A stretch of DNA of 64,000 nucleotides from Zhengitettix transpicula (Eukaryota; Arthropoda; Insecta; Orthoptera; Tetrigidae): positions 71,038,139-71,102,138 of the forward strand of contig CM073595.1 in NCBI GenBank assembly GCA_037074705.1, read 5' to 3'. Positions 24,843-35,560 of this stretch are shown one piece after another. How positions within the stretch are numbered: the stretch's first letter is position 1; each line of letters begins with the position of its first letter. The notes under the pieces are model-generated. The model was not told the origin of the DNA and ran no database searches. It saw nothing but the letters and a program-made list of their open reading frames with translations. Both the position numbers and the translations under genes were made by a program.

Positions 24843-25350
24843 ATGGTTTAGCTTTTAAGCCAGAGAGAGCAAACATGTGCAAAATTAAACTGCGTCATTT
24901 TGAATCAATTATACTTTGTGTACTCTCGTTGATTTCGTTGTAATCGTAATTCACCAGACGTTTAAACATTTAGAAATATAATACAGTAGCGTCAAAGCTG
25001 AGTTAAGCTTTACGCAAAATATTCTGCTTTTAAAATGCATTGTGAAAAAAAAAGTAACTTCGTTTGAAACACGAGTGGCTTAATGGCCAGACAATTTTTT
25101 CTAATACGGGTAATATGAGTTGAAATGAGGAAAATCTATTTAACTTTCAGATTTATTTAACATTTTACTACCTTTCGTCCTTGTGGAGACAAAGCATATG
25201 GAACAATAATACGTTTACAAGCCTAATAACTAATTAACAGCAAATGAATTACTTAACTTTCATTGCAAAAATAAAGGAATTGCAGTATTTCATTCGATAC
25301 TAGTACCGAATTGTTGAAGAGCTAATTAATATTGTAAAAAGAGGTTATTT

Positions 25351-25619
25351 TCATATTCGTGAACTATGGTTTGAGACAATTAAATCTTTTTGCAAATTTT
25401 CATTCCCTTTTACGACGAATAATTTATATTTACGTCTTCTAAACCGCATACTATCACAATCAGTGGAACTTTTTGTTGCTGTCGTTGTATTTTCTGAGTT
25501 TTTTATAATTGTTGCACTGGCTATTTTCTGTTGTTGCAGTTGAATTTGTTGATGCTGACGCAAGTGTTGATGGTCAACTCTTTGCTGACTCAACTGCTGT
25601 TGATTTGTTTGTTGTTAGC
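25351..25619 (-). other. Gln-rich open frame beside the Gag relic
   Basis: Minus-strand frame with a Gln/His-rich stretch (QQRVDHQHLRQHQQIQLQQQ) and a basic RFRRRKYK patch, in a different frame from the Gag fragment. It could be further Gag sequence after a frameshift or simply low-complexity DNA (repeated GTTGTTG on the + strand). Confidence 0.25.
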
Positions 25620-25930
25620 TTATAGATTTCTGGTTGGGATGTGTAAATGCTTGTTGATTATATTCCTGGTTAAATTATTGATGATGTGCTCGACGTTGGG
25701 TTGAACGCCAATTACCCTTGATTTGATCGTCTCATACCTGTTGATGGCCGGTGGATTCATCATCCAATCACTGACGGCGTCAAGCGTGGATTCACCAAGG
25801 TTCACTAGAACGTAGTTAAATTTGGTGAGGTCGGACGATATCCGCTTGAGGTTGATAGCCGCTTCAACCACCATGATCCATCTGGCAGGATTGTTCTTCC
25901 AGAACTACGGGATCTCGGACTTAAGACTGT
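25620..25930 (-). pseudogene. Decayed Gypsy-type retrotransposon Gag
   Basis: Read on the minus strand, about 25930 to 25690 gives FWKNNPARW, then VVEAAINLKRISSDLTKF, NYVLVNLGES and WMMNPPAINRYETIKSR. This is the motif order of the N-terminal Gag region typical of insect Gypsy-like LTR elements (an FW..NP..W block, an E.QF.L..I..D.TKF.YV block, a NPP...YE.LK block). A TAG stop lies just before FWKNN, and the reading frame is lost on both sides. No LTRs, protease, reverse transcriptase or integrase are visible nearby, so this is an isolated fragment. Family assignment is from motif memory, without a search. Confidence 0.6.
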
Positions 25931-26017
25931 TGCACCACGCCGGAAAGTCGGAGCCTCGTGATTGACTGTAAGGACGTCTTCGCTGGTTATTATGGAGATT
26001 TCCCATAAACTATACAA

Positions 26018-28806
26018 AGATACTGTTGTAATAATAATATATTATTACATTTTAAACACCAACTATAATAAATTATATGTTATGTCAATAAACATAGCAT
26101 TTCAATGGATTATGTTTTAATAAATTTTCTTCAATGTACAAAATTAATAATAATTCCAATAAAATTCATTGTTTTCTTCTACTTTATGCATTGTGACAAC
26201 ATTATGTTTTAAAGTTTTGTTATTGTTTTTGTATTTTTTAATCTATTTTCGGAAGAACTTGTTCTTTGTAACATTTTCAACAATTACGTTGATCACAATT
26301 AATTTTATGTATGACGTTATGTTGTTTTCCTTTTTTAATTTTGTCCTTACTTGTATTTATAATTTTAAGTTTGTTATTCCTTTTAAATATGACCATTAAC
26401 AAAATTTATTAATATATTTTTAATTTTTCACTTATATTACCATAATACTGTAATATCATAATTAGCCTAAGTAATTTTTTAGCTTGATTAATTTTATTTT
26501 CATTAGTTTTCTTCTTAAAAGTAATTTTATACGTACGGTTATTAACTCTTATTCTGAACGACAACTGCATTCTTTAAAAAACCGTGATAAATATTAAATT
26601 ATTAATTTTAGTAATGGTTATGAATTTTACATTTATAATTACGTTTATAGTCACATTGACTTATTTATTTTAATAATTCATAGGTGTTAGATTTATCATA
26701 GTTGAAATGCTTATTTATGGATTATGCCATAAACAGAAGTAATAAAAAAAGAAAACTAGGAAGTATTTTATAGTAATGTCAGCTTTTGGCAGAGGTGAGA
26801 TTCGAAAACATTCTGGAAGTCATCCAAACGTTAAAACATAGCGAGCAGGAAAGGAAGATTGGCCGCTTGGAGTAGAGCAATAGACTATGGGTCAGTGAAT
26901 TTATCACCATTACACCTTTATCTTTCGGCAAAAAAAAGTGGAGTCCACATTTTATTAAGTGAATTGAAACCCGTGAGAGAGGACGGCTGCGAAATGAATA
27001 GTGGTATTGGAGAGTTCGCCAGAAAAGGCGCTGTAAATTGGAGAGATATAAATCCAGTTGAGCCGCGTGGGGAACAATTCCCAGGACATATGCTGTTTTT
27101 TAGCCTTCAATGCTGAAAATAAAAGACTCGAAACCAGCATTGCAAGGGCGATGATTGGTAAACAATCGAAAAATTTCGCCTCATCTGAATAATGGATACG
27201 AGTTGAATTCAATAGACCCGTAAGTAACAACACGCTTGTTAATGACTGCCTTAAAAGCCTACCCGCATTCTTCGGGAAAAATGAAGTGTAGTAAATAAAT
27301 TACAGTTACTTTAAATCAATAAATTTTAAAAGATAAAATATTAAAAATAAATCTAACTAGTCGGTCTGACTTTAACTTAATACTTCCTGTTCTCACTGTC
27401 CCTTCTTACCTTTCCTGTTCCTTACAATGGAACAAACGACGACTTTAAATTTTATACATCGGAGTTGTAGCAAGATTAAGAAATATTTTCCCAATAAAGT
27501 ATCTGCCACCCAATAAACGCCGAATTTTTAGCCGCAAATATCAATCGTCTAATTTCTCGGTTAATTTGAACGTGTGATCGTTGAAACTAAAACTTTGATT
27601 GGACGCCATTCCGAGAAGTGATATATATTGAGGGCTGTTGTGTCTTTAGTTGGCACCTTTACAGGTTACTCGGGAGTCCAAATGCGGTTATCAGCATCTG
27701 GAAGGCGTTGCCATGGTGACAGAAGCTCTACAACGGGAGAACAATTTCCGGAGACATCGTCACCCCAGAATTTTCACTTTGTAAATCAATCTTAAACATG
27801 GATCGATAAGTTCCAGTTCCGCGTTTACAGAAAATCGAGTTACCGCAATAAGAAAAACCGCGACAATATTGCCACGTGGCAAAATTAAATTTCAGTGGGA
27901 GAAACCACTGGATTCAACAGGTGAAATTCCGGATTCACGGAACGTGAAAACTAATTCCGAAAAAGAAATGATATTTGATTGTTTCTAAGGGATATTCTGA
28001 GCTCAGTAATATGTATTTGAGATTTATTATTGATGAGTTTGAAGTAAACTACAGGTAGTTTCCTAAAAAGTTTGGTTAGTTCACGTATTTCAGTTGGTGG
28101 CCGTATCAGGGTTGTCCAAATTCCCCAGAAATAATCTTTCTATCACCATTTTGTTGTCACCTTATCACTACTATCACAATATTAACTAAAACTCCGCTTA
28201 TTCTGGCTGCCTCCCACTAGCTCCTTTCTCCTCGATGGAAACTATTTCTGAGAAACCTCTCAAGGATTTAAAAAGACTTGTGTATGAAGTTATCTGACTG
28301 TTTATGTATTTCACAAGATTAATTCAAGCAAACCCTATAAAGTCTCAAAATTTCGTAGATTTTATTTAAATTTGTCAATCATTTTTTCAGAAGATTTCGA
28401 CCTAATATTTCGCGATAATCATCTAGTATTAAAATTTATGGCTTTACATGTCAACTTTCTGTGATTTCACATATTCGTCAATTATTAAAACAACATACCT
28501 GTCACTTCATTCCTTTAAACAATAAAATAATTTAAACATCCAATTGATCCTATAGTGCAGCTGCAACTGACCTCACAATGTTTACAGTTTATAGAGGCCT
28601 ATGTCAACCGATCAACCTATCTGAAACCGCTTAAACTATTTTACAACATTTTATGTTATTTAACATTATCTGATTCATGTATAATAATTTATTCTTGCAA
28701 CTATTTATTTCTTTTAATTTTAAATTTACTTTTTTGTTTTTTAATTAAATGTTCAACAATTGTAATATATTTACTTTAAAAACAATATCAATCAATCTTA
28801 TAAATA
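26018..28806. other. Non-coding intron sequence
   Basis: Very A+T-rich to about 26800. Patches of more even composition occur at 26850-27240 and 27600-27960. The overlapping opposite-strand frames at 26859-27233 show no domain. An RFX-type X-box match is at 27707-27720 and a CACGTG E-box lies near 27871. Confidence 0.45.
27707..27720 (-). promoter_or_regulatory. X-box-like (RFX) motif
   Basis: The minus strand reads GTCACCATGGCAAC, which fits the X-box consensus GTNRCC-N2-RGYAAC at every constrained position. RFX factors bind such sites, often near ciliary genes expressed in sensory neurons. A single intronic match is only suggestive. Confidence 0.3.
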
Positions 28807-29243
28807 ACTAGCTTGGGTGCCCGGCGTTTCCCGGGTTACCATAATGAAACTACTCGACATCAATAACCCCGGATTTGACTCGAATCTCGGTTGTTTCTGC
28901 GTTATTTTTATGTAACGCCCCTCCACATCCATCCCTAAGAGTGCTTCCTCCCTTCCCCTGCCGAAAGGGGTTGAAATTATAACATTATAAAACATCGGTA
29001 GCTGTACTATCAATCTCTTTGACCCCGAAAAATATTTATCCGACGCAAATATCGGCCGTTTGAGCGTGTTTGAAAATTTCCACCCCCGCCCCTGAGGGTC
29101 GTAGACGTGTCTTGCCCCAACAATCTATTTTTCCTGGTAGCAAGGAAAACGTGTACGAAATTTGGTGAAATTTGCTCCATGGTTGTAGATTTGTAATTTG
29201 AACGTACACACATTCATTGCTTTTAATTTTCTATATTATAGAC
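28807..29243 (-). repeat. Retroposon-like family copy, near full length
   Basis: Runs from CTAGCTTGGGTGCCCGGCG through all family blocks to the ACACACATTCATTG...TATTATAG end. This is one of the most complete minus-strand copies. The open frames at 28798-29213 fall entirely inside it and are not genes. Confidence 0.88.
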
Positions 29244-30100
29244 ATCTTGATTTATCTTGTTTCTTTCAGAATCCATTTAAAACACCTTTTTTTTCATGAT
29301 TTTCATTAAATCCCACTTCATTTCTCTCATTAATTATCCTGTCCAAATTTTCTTCTATACAAAATCCTTCAAGAATTCTACGTTTTAATGCATGATTCAC
29401 TTTATGGATAAATTGGATTTTACCCCATGCTATTTTATGCTTACTTCGTTATATGTACGTCGATAATTCTGTGCCAGTTTTTGCAGTTTCTTTCCAATTA
29501 CTTTTATGAAAATAAACTCTATTTCTTAAGTTCATTCACGTGTTTCAGATACATGTTTTTCACAGTTTTTACATGATATACTGTACACTAAATATTTTGC
29601 ATCTGCATATCGTATAAATATATATTTAATGTTCTAAGAGGTTTATCTGCTATTTTTATGTCGTTGAAACCCGTGTTTCTTCAATACATTTCCAACTATT
29701 ACCGACGTCCCTTAATATATGTTAAGTTTATAAATAATAATTAATTTTCTGTCATTAATTGTTTCATTAAAAATATTAAATAAATTAACAACAACTTTAA
29801 AAGACCTTTTCAAACATTTTATTCAACACAATGACGTTTCTCTACGTGAAAGTACAAAATGTTGTGTCAAGTAAAATATTTTAAAATATCTGTTATAATG
29901 ATCGTGAATTAATTAAAAAATAGACGTAAAATAAAATACTAATTATTGTTTAATTTTCTACATATAAATTCTAAACTGACTTTCTGTCTATATGATGTGG
30001 CGTAAACAAGCTATTGTAAATTATACCGTGATATATATTATAAACCCTTATATGTCAATATTTTTATTTTTCTAACAAAAAGTTTTCTTTTCTGGTGCAG
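29244..30100. other. Intron sequence before the Ig2a exon
   Basis: A+T-rich. It ends in the polypyrimidine tract and branch-point-like CTAAC of the 30101 acceptor. Nothing else seen. Confidence 0.5.
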
Positions 30101-30262
30101 AAGTAGAGCAGCCATACGAAGCCAGGGTATACGATGTACAAGTTCTACCTGGCAACACCGCAGTATTTAGATGCCACATTCCAAGCTTCGTTCGAGACCT
30201 TCTCACAGTCACATCGTGGCTCCAAGATCGCACGTTCAACATTTATCCCATCACAGAGGGTG
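30101..30262 (+). CDS. Dscam: Dscam-family exon encoding first half of Ig2
   Basis: Next coding exon of the same gene, equivalent to the exon-4 position of arthropod Dscams. It follows a pyrimidine-rich acceptor (TTTTCTTTTCTGGTGCAG) with a branch-point-like CTAAC at 30072-30076, and ends at donor G|GTAAGT. It has 162 bases, 53 whole codons, phase 1 at both ends. Its first two bases complete a Glu codon with the last G of the Ig1 exon. Seen: YEARVYDVQVLPGNTAVFRC with Ig cysteine Cys24, the family motif CHIPSFVRD (Cys24 onward), and core Trp39 in VTSWLQD, followed by NIYPITEG. The second Ig2 cysteine and the GEL strand are absent because they belong to the following exon. In fly Dscam1 this position is a cluster of mutually exclusive exons. 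Here I see one copy only. Base composition is much more even than in the Ig1 exon. Confidence 0.92.
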
Positions 30263-30762
30263 GTAAGTTATTATGTAGTACTGTCTCTTCTTAAATTATA
30301 GTATGAACAAAATTGTTTATCTCTTAATAAGACGAAAACACTTTGAAGATGCCTCATTTTGACATTGCAGATTTCTTCTCAAACTTATTAGAGAATCGAC
30401 GTTGATATGAGGATATGAATTTACGTATTTATAATAAGTCGATGCTTCAGACAATTCCAGACTTTTACGTTTTTATTAAAACTTCATGAAAATTTGTCTC
30501 AGGTATATGTCCACCTTTATTATTGAATCTCCAGCCTCTACGAATTCATTAAATAATACGTTTGTAACATAACAGTACATTTTGTAATTTTGTTGGTTCA
30601 AAAATAATTTGTTTGATTTACCTGTGTGCTTATTAATGATTTCATATATATAAGCAAATATGTATTGATGTATATATAACGACCCATTAACAGACTCTTT
30701 AAAAATTAGTATATAAATATTATTTTTATTTAACAGCGCTAAGTTTCTGTAATTATATCTAC

Positions 30763-30802
30763 CCTCTTCAGGCTGTGGTTCGACTTTTCAGTTCTTTCAG
30801 TA
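30763..30802 (-). repeat. Inverted partial unit of the 174-bp repeat
   Basis: The reverse complement (ACTGAAAAGTCGAACCACAG and CCTGAAGAGGG) matches the + strand unit at 30895-30928. This gives an inverted pair with roughly 35-base arms separated by about 95 bases. Confidence 0.65.
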
Positions 30803-30874
30803 TAATTATGTGAAGCGTAGAGTTGTTAAATAAATTTTTTATGATTAACACAGAGTTTTTTAATTAAAAAATTA

Positions 30875-31200
30875 AAAAAGTCTTAGAAACCGAAATAACT
30901 GAAAAGTCGGACCACATCCTGAAGAAGGTGCAAATAAGAACCGAATCGTAAATAAAAAATTTATGCTAAAATAATTTTTTTTACAATTTTAAAAAATGGC
31001 TGTTAATGACTGATTTTATGATTAATAAATATTTTTTTAATTTATAAAAAAATGTCTTAATGAGTGAAAGAACGGAAAAGTTGGACTACATCCCGAAAAT
31101 GATATAAATCTGTACCCAAACGTAGAGCTCATGAAAAACCATTATGTTTAATAAAAAAATTTAATTTAAAAACGACTGTTAAATGTCTGTTTATGTGTCG
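30875..31200 (+). repeat. Two direct repeats of about 174 bp, retrozyme-like
   Basis: Two diverged direct units. GAAAAGTCGGACCACATCCTG at about 30901 corresponds to GAAAAGTTGGACTACATCCCG at about 31075, a period near 174. Both units continue into A/T-rich stretches followed by a GGCTGTTAATGACTG or GACTGTTAAATGTCTG block. Each contains the position of a hammerhead-like core: CTGAAGA, a GGT/ACC stem, then GAATCGTA in unit 1, and a more degraded CCCGAAAA...CCAAACGTAG in unit 2. Short tandem units with a ribozyme core are what retrozymes and Penelope-like pseudo-LTRs look like. Both copies are decayed. Confidence 0.55.
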
Positions 31201-34200
31201 TTAAATATATTTCATTACTAAAAACAGATGTTAATATTATATGTGTGTGCGTTTAAATATGAATGTTTTCTTTTTCGTGCGTGGCATGTATTGAAGTGCC
31301 GGGTTGCACACGAAACCGTTATCCGGGACTGATATTGCAGTGTGCGGGTTTTGCGAAGCCACAATTATTCCCCCTTGCATATTTTGTGATACATTGAAAT
31401 TGTCCGTACGCGTTCCACGCTCGCCGACATTACGGCATGTAGGCACATTTTTGTTGCATATCCCCGACGTGCCTCGGGGTGTTTACCGCCGATAAGCTGC
31501 AAGGTTTACGCACAACTTCGCCCTTGCAAATAAATTACGTCATTTCGTGACACGCAACATTTACTAAATTTCTACTCATCTACTTCAACATGTTATGCTA
31601 TGAAATTACTATTACGCGTTTCACAAGACAAATAATAGCAACCGGAGTGGAAGATAATTGAATTAGGATAACATTTGTGCAGAAATATATATTTAGAGGT
31701 GTATTTAATAACATTGTCCATAATACCACTGCCATAACTTTGATTTAGTTTTCAATTATCAACATGAGATAATTCACGGTACGCAAAAGTTACCTACAAT
31801 TTTTGACCTAACATAAATAAATCTATGAAACATTCATGTCTCATCAGAGCCAAAAACTTTTTATTATTTATTTAAATATTGAACCAAAAACTCACAGTTG
31901 AAGAAGCAACATATCCATCGTATTTAATCACTCTAAAGCTTCGCTTAAAACTATTGCATATTTTATTGCAGCTTCCGTAAGTAATGACATTTTTTAAAAG
32001 TGAACAACATCAAGTATGGGTTTTTGAAGTGTGTGCTGCATATCGACAATTTAAATCAGTAAAGAATTAGCCGAGGTAAACAGAATCGTTTCAATTTTCC
32101 AGTTCAGTTTTGATGTGTCGTTATCTGTGACAGCCAAATTTAAATCACACGCGTACATAATGAGATGTAAAAGGACGTACGTGATCGAGTAGACCATGCG
32201 ATATAATTAGGAATACACTATAATTGATCACTGGTAATACTGTACATTATTGCTCTCAATCGGAGAAGCTTCCATTTTCGTATTCTAACTTATTTAGAAT
32301 TATCAGGTTGAAAATTAAATTTTAATACGAAGTAAACTAGTTTCAGAGAACCGTATGAATTCTAGTTGAAGTAAAATAACGGACTGAAATTTTTTTCCAT
32401 GAAAATGAACAATATTTCCGTACGAATGCTAAACTGTTAATTAGAAATATAAAAAGTTTCGTGAAAATTATTTGTGAAAAAAAATACCTTCCAAATATCA
32501 CAGCTACAAGCTGTTGTGGCTCGTGAGTTTTTTAAAGTTACAACAGGGATAGTGTTATCAATAATCTGCGGAAAATGACCCGACCCAAAATATGGAACAT
32601 TTGTAATTCTATCTACATAGTTTCCAACAGTGTCTAATTTTTAAAAGCGGAATAATTCTAATGCATTTCTAACACGAAAGTACTTTCCTTTGTACAAATT
32701 TTAAATGAAGTCTATTTTAGGAACAAGCCACACATGATGGCACTGTTGTGTGAAAGTAATAGTGAGCATACGCATTATTGATTCCAGACAGAGCCGTGGG
32801 TATCACAGAGAAGGCCAGCTGGCTACAATAGTGGGAGCGAGTGCGCCGCAAAGCAGACAATTTGAAGTCTTCGAAATAGGCAGACAATTTGAAGTCTTCG
32901 AAATAGATGCAGAAATTCACACTGTTAAAACTCAATTATAAAAAAAGGTTCCCAAAATTAATAACAATTAAATCTTCCTAAATTTATTCCTAAGTTGTAA
33001 CACACAAGCACATATGCTCCTGGCCACTGGGAACGTGCATGAGAGTCAGGACTTTCTTTATGTTACGATTATTATTATTATGTTCTTATCTTGTTCTCTT
33101 GATCCTATTCAAAGCTACTAACGGCCATTTTCCCATTTGTAGTAATTAACATGTGTTTTCCACCATAGGTGGTTTTGTAACCGGTAAGATACATTTCAAT
33201 TTAGTGTGAATTAGCTGCGCTTTCATCTCATTCAATAAACTTTACCAACATGCTCTGCAAACGATTTGAGGCAAAACCGTGATTTATATTTCTTTCTCGA
33301 GAGCACATGAATGGCGACGACGCCTCTCCGAACTGAATTCGTGTCGCTGGGGCTAATATTGCGAACAGAAGTACATTCTGTAGCATTAGCATGGCACAAT
33401 ATTTCTTTTGAGCTGTATGAATCATGAGAGGCAATGGCTGCATACTCCAGAAGGAATCTCCTCATTCGTCGGGATGAAAGAAAGTGAGGAAGCTTGGTAA
33501 TAAAGTGAGAGCCCTTACTGCTACTCCAGAATTTACGAGTATTAATTTGACCCTTATTTTTTTGTTCGTAATAAACCAACAGATTCAATTAGAACGTGCT
33601 ACTTGGTGGTGAGGACACTTGAATATATAGTGCATCAATCCTTATCATCGACAAACTATTTTTGTGCCCTCCGTAGTATCTCAAATAATGATATTTTAAT
33701 TTGTTAATACATTCAATTATTAATTTATTCTTCACAGAAGCTAGTCTACAAGGATACTCAAGTTGTCAATAATTGTCATAGTCAGAGTACTTACGCGCTG
33801 AAAGTAACAATCAGGAAAAAAAATTATCTGGTACATAATTAATCGACTTTTATCTTGTTGTTAAAAAATTCGAGCCCCGTTCATCTCCGATGAGTTTATA
33901 TCATATTTAGGTTTAAAAAAATTAATAGATTTATAATTTTAACATCTATGAAGTATGTTTATTCACTTATGAATGACATTCTTGTTTATATAAATATTGC
34001 GTCCTTTGTGTTTTTAGTAAGACAACAAAACGTACAAAATTATAATTTTACGCAGACAAAACATGGACGTAATGAATTTTTATAAAAATTTTATTATTCT
34101 CACAATTCTCCTAAATAATTTGTATCTTCGTTAACATTAAAAACTCATTCTGGAATTCCAAATAATAATTTATCTGATATATCGATAGATTAATTGATTA

Positions 34201-35170
34201 AAAATTAAAACGTTTGTTTATTTTTGTCTGTTATCTGGCTACTTATTCATCAGATTATTTGATTAATTCGGTCTATATTATGTAGAAACAGAATACAAAA
34301 ACAGGAAGGTTTCAAATTAATTGTTTTATAATTTTACAAAGGAACTTGAATGTTATATATTCCGGAATCTTCTTCGAAAATTTAATTAAATAAATGTTTC
34401 TAAAAGTAAACGCGTTTTCTTTATTTTCGTTGTTTATAATAACCTGGGGCCATGAATGAATTTTAATATAAAAATTTTACTTAAACTTCAACAATTTTGT
34501 AGTAGTATCGATTATGCATCTTTGTATTAAAACTGTAGAATTTAAATTCAAACATAGCCAATTATACTAAATTTTCCACAAGTACTTAACGCCATAATCA
34601 TATTCTTGATCAATTTTTTTTTAAAAAAATTGCATTTCCATAGCGTCACACACAGAAACAATAAATATCACGATAAATGGAATTACCAATTTATTATATC
34701 CTACATAACTAGGACGACTATTGTCTTTACCAACTCATTCAGGATTTCAGAATGATCTTGGAATCAGTCGGATAACAGAAATTGCGGTATATTATAGCAA
34801 CAAGTAGAAATACATGTTACCCCATGTGAATTTTAATCTTGACTTAAATTTGAAACAATATGAATCAGAAGTATTAATGCTCTATATGACATTTGAAAAT
34901 TTTAAATATATATTGTATACTTTAATTAATCGAATTTTTTTAAGAATTTTAACAAATAGATAATTATGGCGTTTATCCTAAAGTTCCTTAATTATAATAA
35001 ATACTTGTGGAAAATGTAGTAGAACTGTTTATTATCAGTCCCCGTTTAATTTTCTTACGGTAAACCCAGCGTGAAATACTTAGAGCAATTTATATATACG
35101 TCGGTATTTCTACTATATACATAACTTGTCATCCGACTATTCATTAACGATTTTTGGAGTTTATTGGGAA
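31201..35170. other. Non-coding intron sequence
   Basis: No exon recognised. Patches of more even composition occur at 31270-31530, 32740-32940 and 33230-33600; the frames there overlap on both strands without domains. A 27-bp tandem duplication is at 32853-32906. Otherwise A+T-rich. Confidence 0.45.
32853..32906. repeat. Exact 27-bp tandem duplication
   Basis: The unit begins GCAGACAATTTGAAG and ends TTCGAAATAG. The two copies (32853-32879 and 32880-32906) are identical, implying a recent event. Confidence 0.95.
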
Positions 35171-35560
35171 TGTTAAAATATGGACATCTCCACATTCTTG
35201 AAGCGCTGCCTCAAAAAATATTTAATGTAATATAACAATTTCAAGCTCTATTTCTACGATTGCATTTGTTTATATACTAGCTGGGTGCCCGCTATTGTCC
35301 GGGTTGTCATAATTAAACTCAGCGACATCCATAACGCTAGATTTTACTCCAATGACGGTTGTTTTTGGGTTATTTTTAACTAACGCCCAACCACCCCCGC
35401 CCTTAAGGGTCCTCTCCGCCTGCTGAAAAGGGTTGAAATTATACACGAAAAACATGGCGAGAAACACTATCAATCTCATTGCCCCCTGAAAAATAGCATG
35501 ACTACGAATGCAAGAAAAGCCTAAAATTTTGAAGGTGTTTACCTACACTTATGTATCAAA
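35171..35560 (+). repeat. Repeat B, interrupted by a retroposon-like copy
   Basis: Flanks 35171-35276 and 35495-35560 align to the uninterrupted 38702-38866. Shared blocks include CTCCACATTCT(T/C)GAAGCGCTGC, TTTAATGTA(A/C)TATAA, and AGGTGTTTAC(C/T)TACA(C/A)TTATGTAT. The interruption is the minus-strand retroposon-like copy at 35277-35494. Confidence 0.7.
35277..35494 (-). repeat. Retroposon-like family copy, truncated, nested in repeat B
   Basis: Starts with CTAGCTGGGTGCCCGC and ends at CCCCCTGAAAAAT, so it keeps the conserved CTAGCTGGG end and lacks the other half. CTACGATTGCA (35254) before and CTACGAATGCA (35502) after are candidate target-site duplications. Confidence 0.85.

Larger units (their letters stand above)
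20756..25350. other. Non-coding intron sequence
   Basis: No gene recognised. A patch of more even composition lies at about 21190-21540 (open on both strands, no domain). A 13-base poly-C run occurs at 24830-24842. Confidence 0.45.
17368..30100 (+). other. Intron between Dscam Ig1 and Ig2a exons
   Basis: A 12.7 kb phase-1 intron bounded by GTACGT and TGCAG. It is A+T-rich and holds repeat relics: a foldback at 18.1-18.3 kb, dispersed retroposon copies at 18.45, 20.55 and 28.8 kb, and a decayed Gypsy Gag at 25.6-25.9 kb. I saw no additional Ig-type exon. A second alternative copy of either flanking exon would have been expected to show the Ig cysteine and Trp spacing. Confidence 0.85.

Noticed and set aside
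28798..29213. Minus-strand open frames reading YNFNP/EGRYIKITQKQPR/ESNPG-like peptides (also near 5866-6159, 35270-35479, 38252-38551)
   Set aside because: The same peptide recurs wherever the dispersed repeat occurs, with frameshifts and both orientations. It is a by-product of repeat DNA, not a conserved protein.
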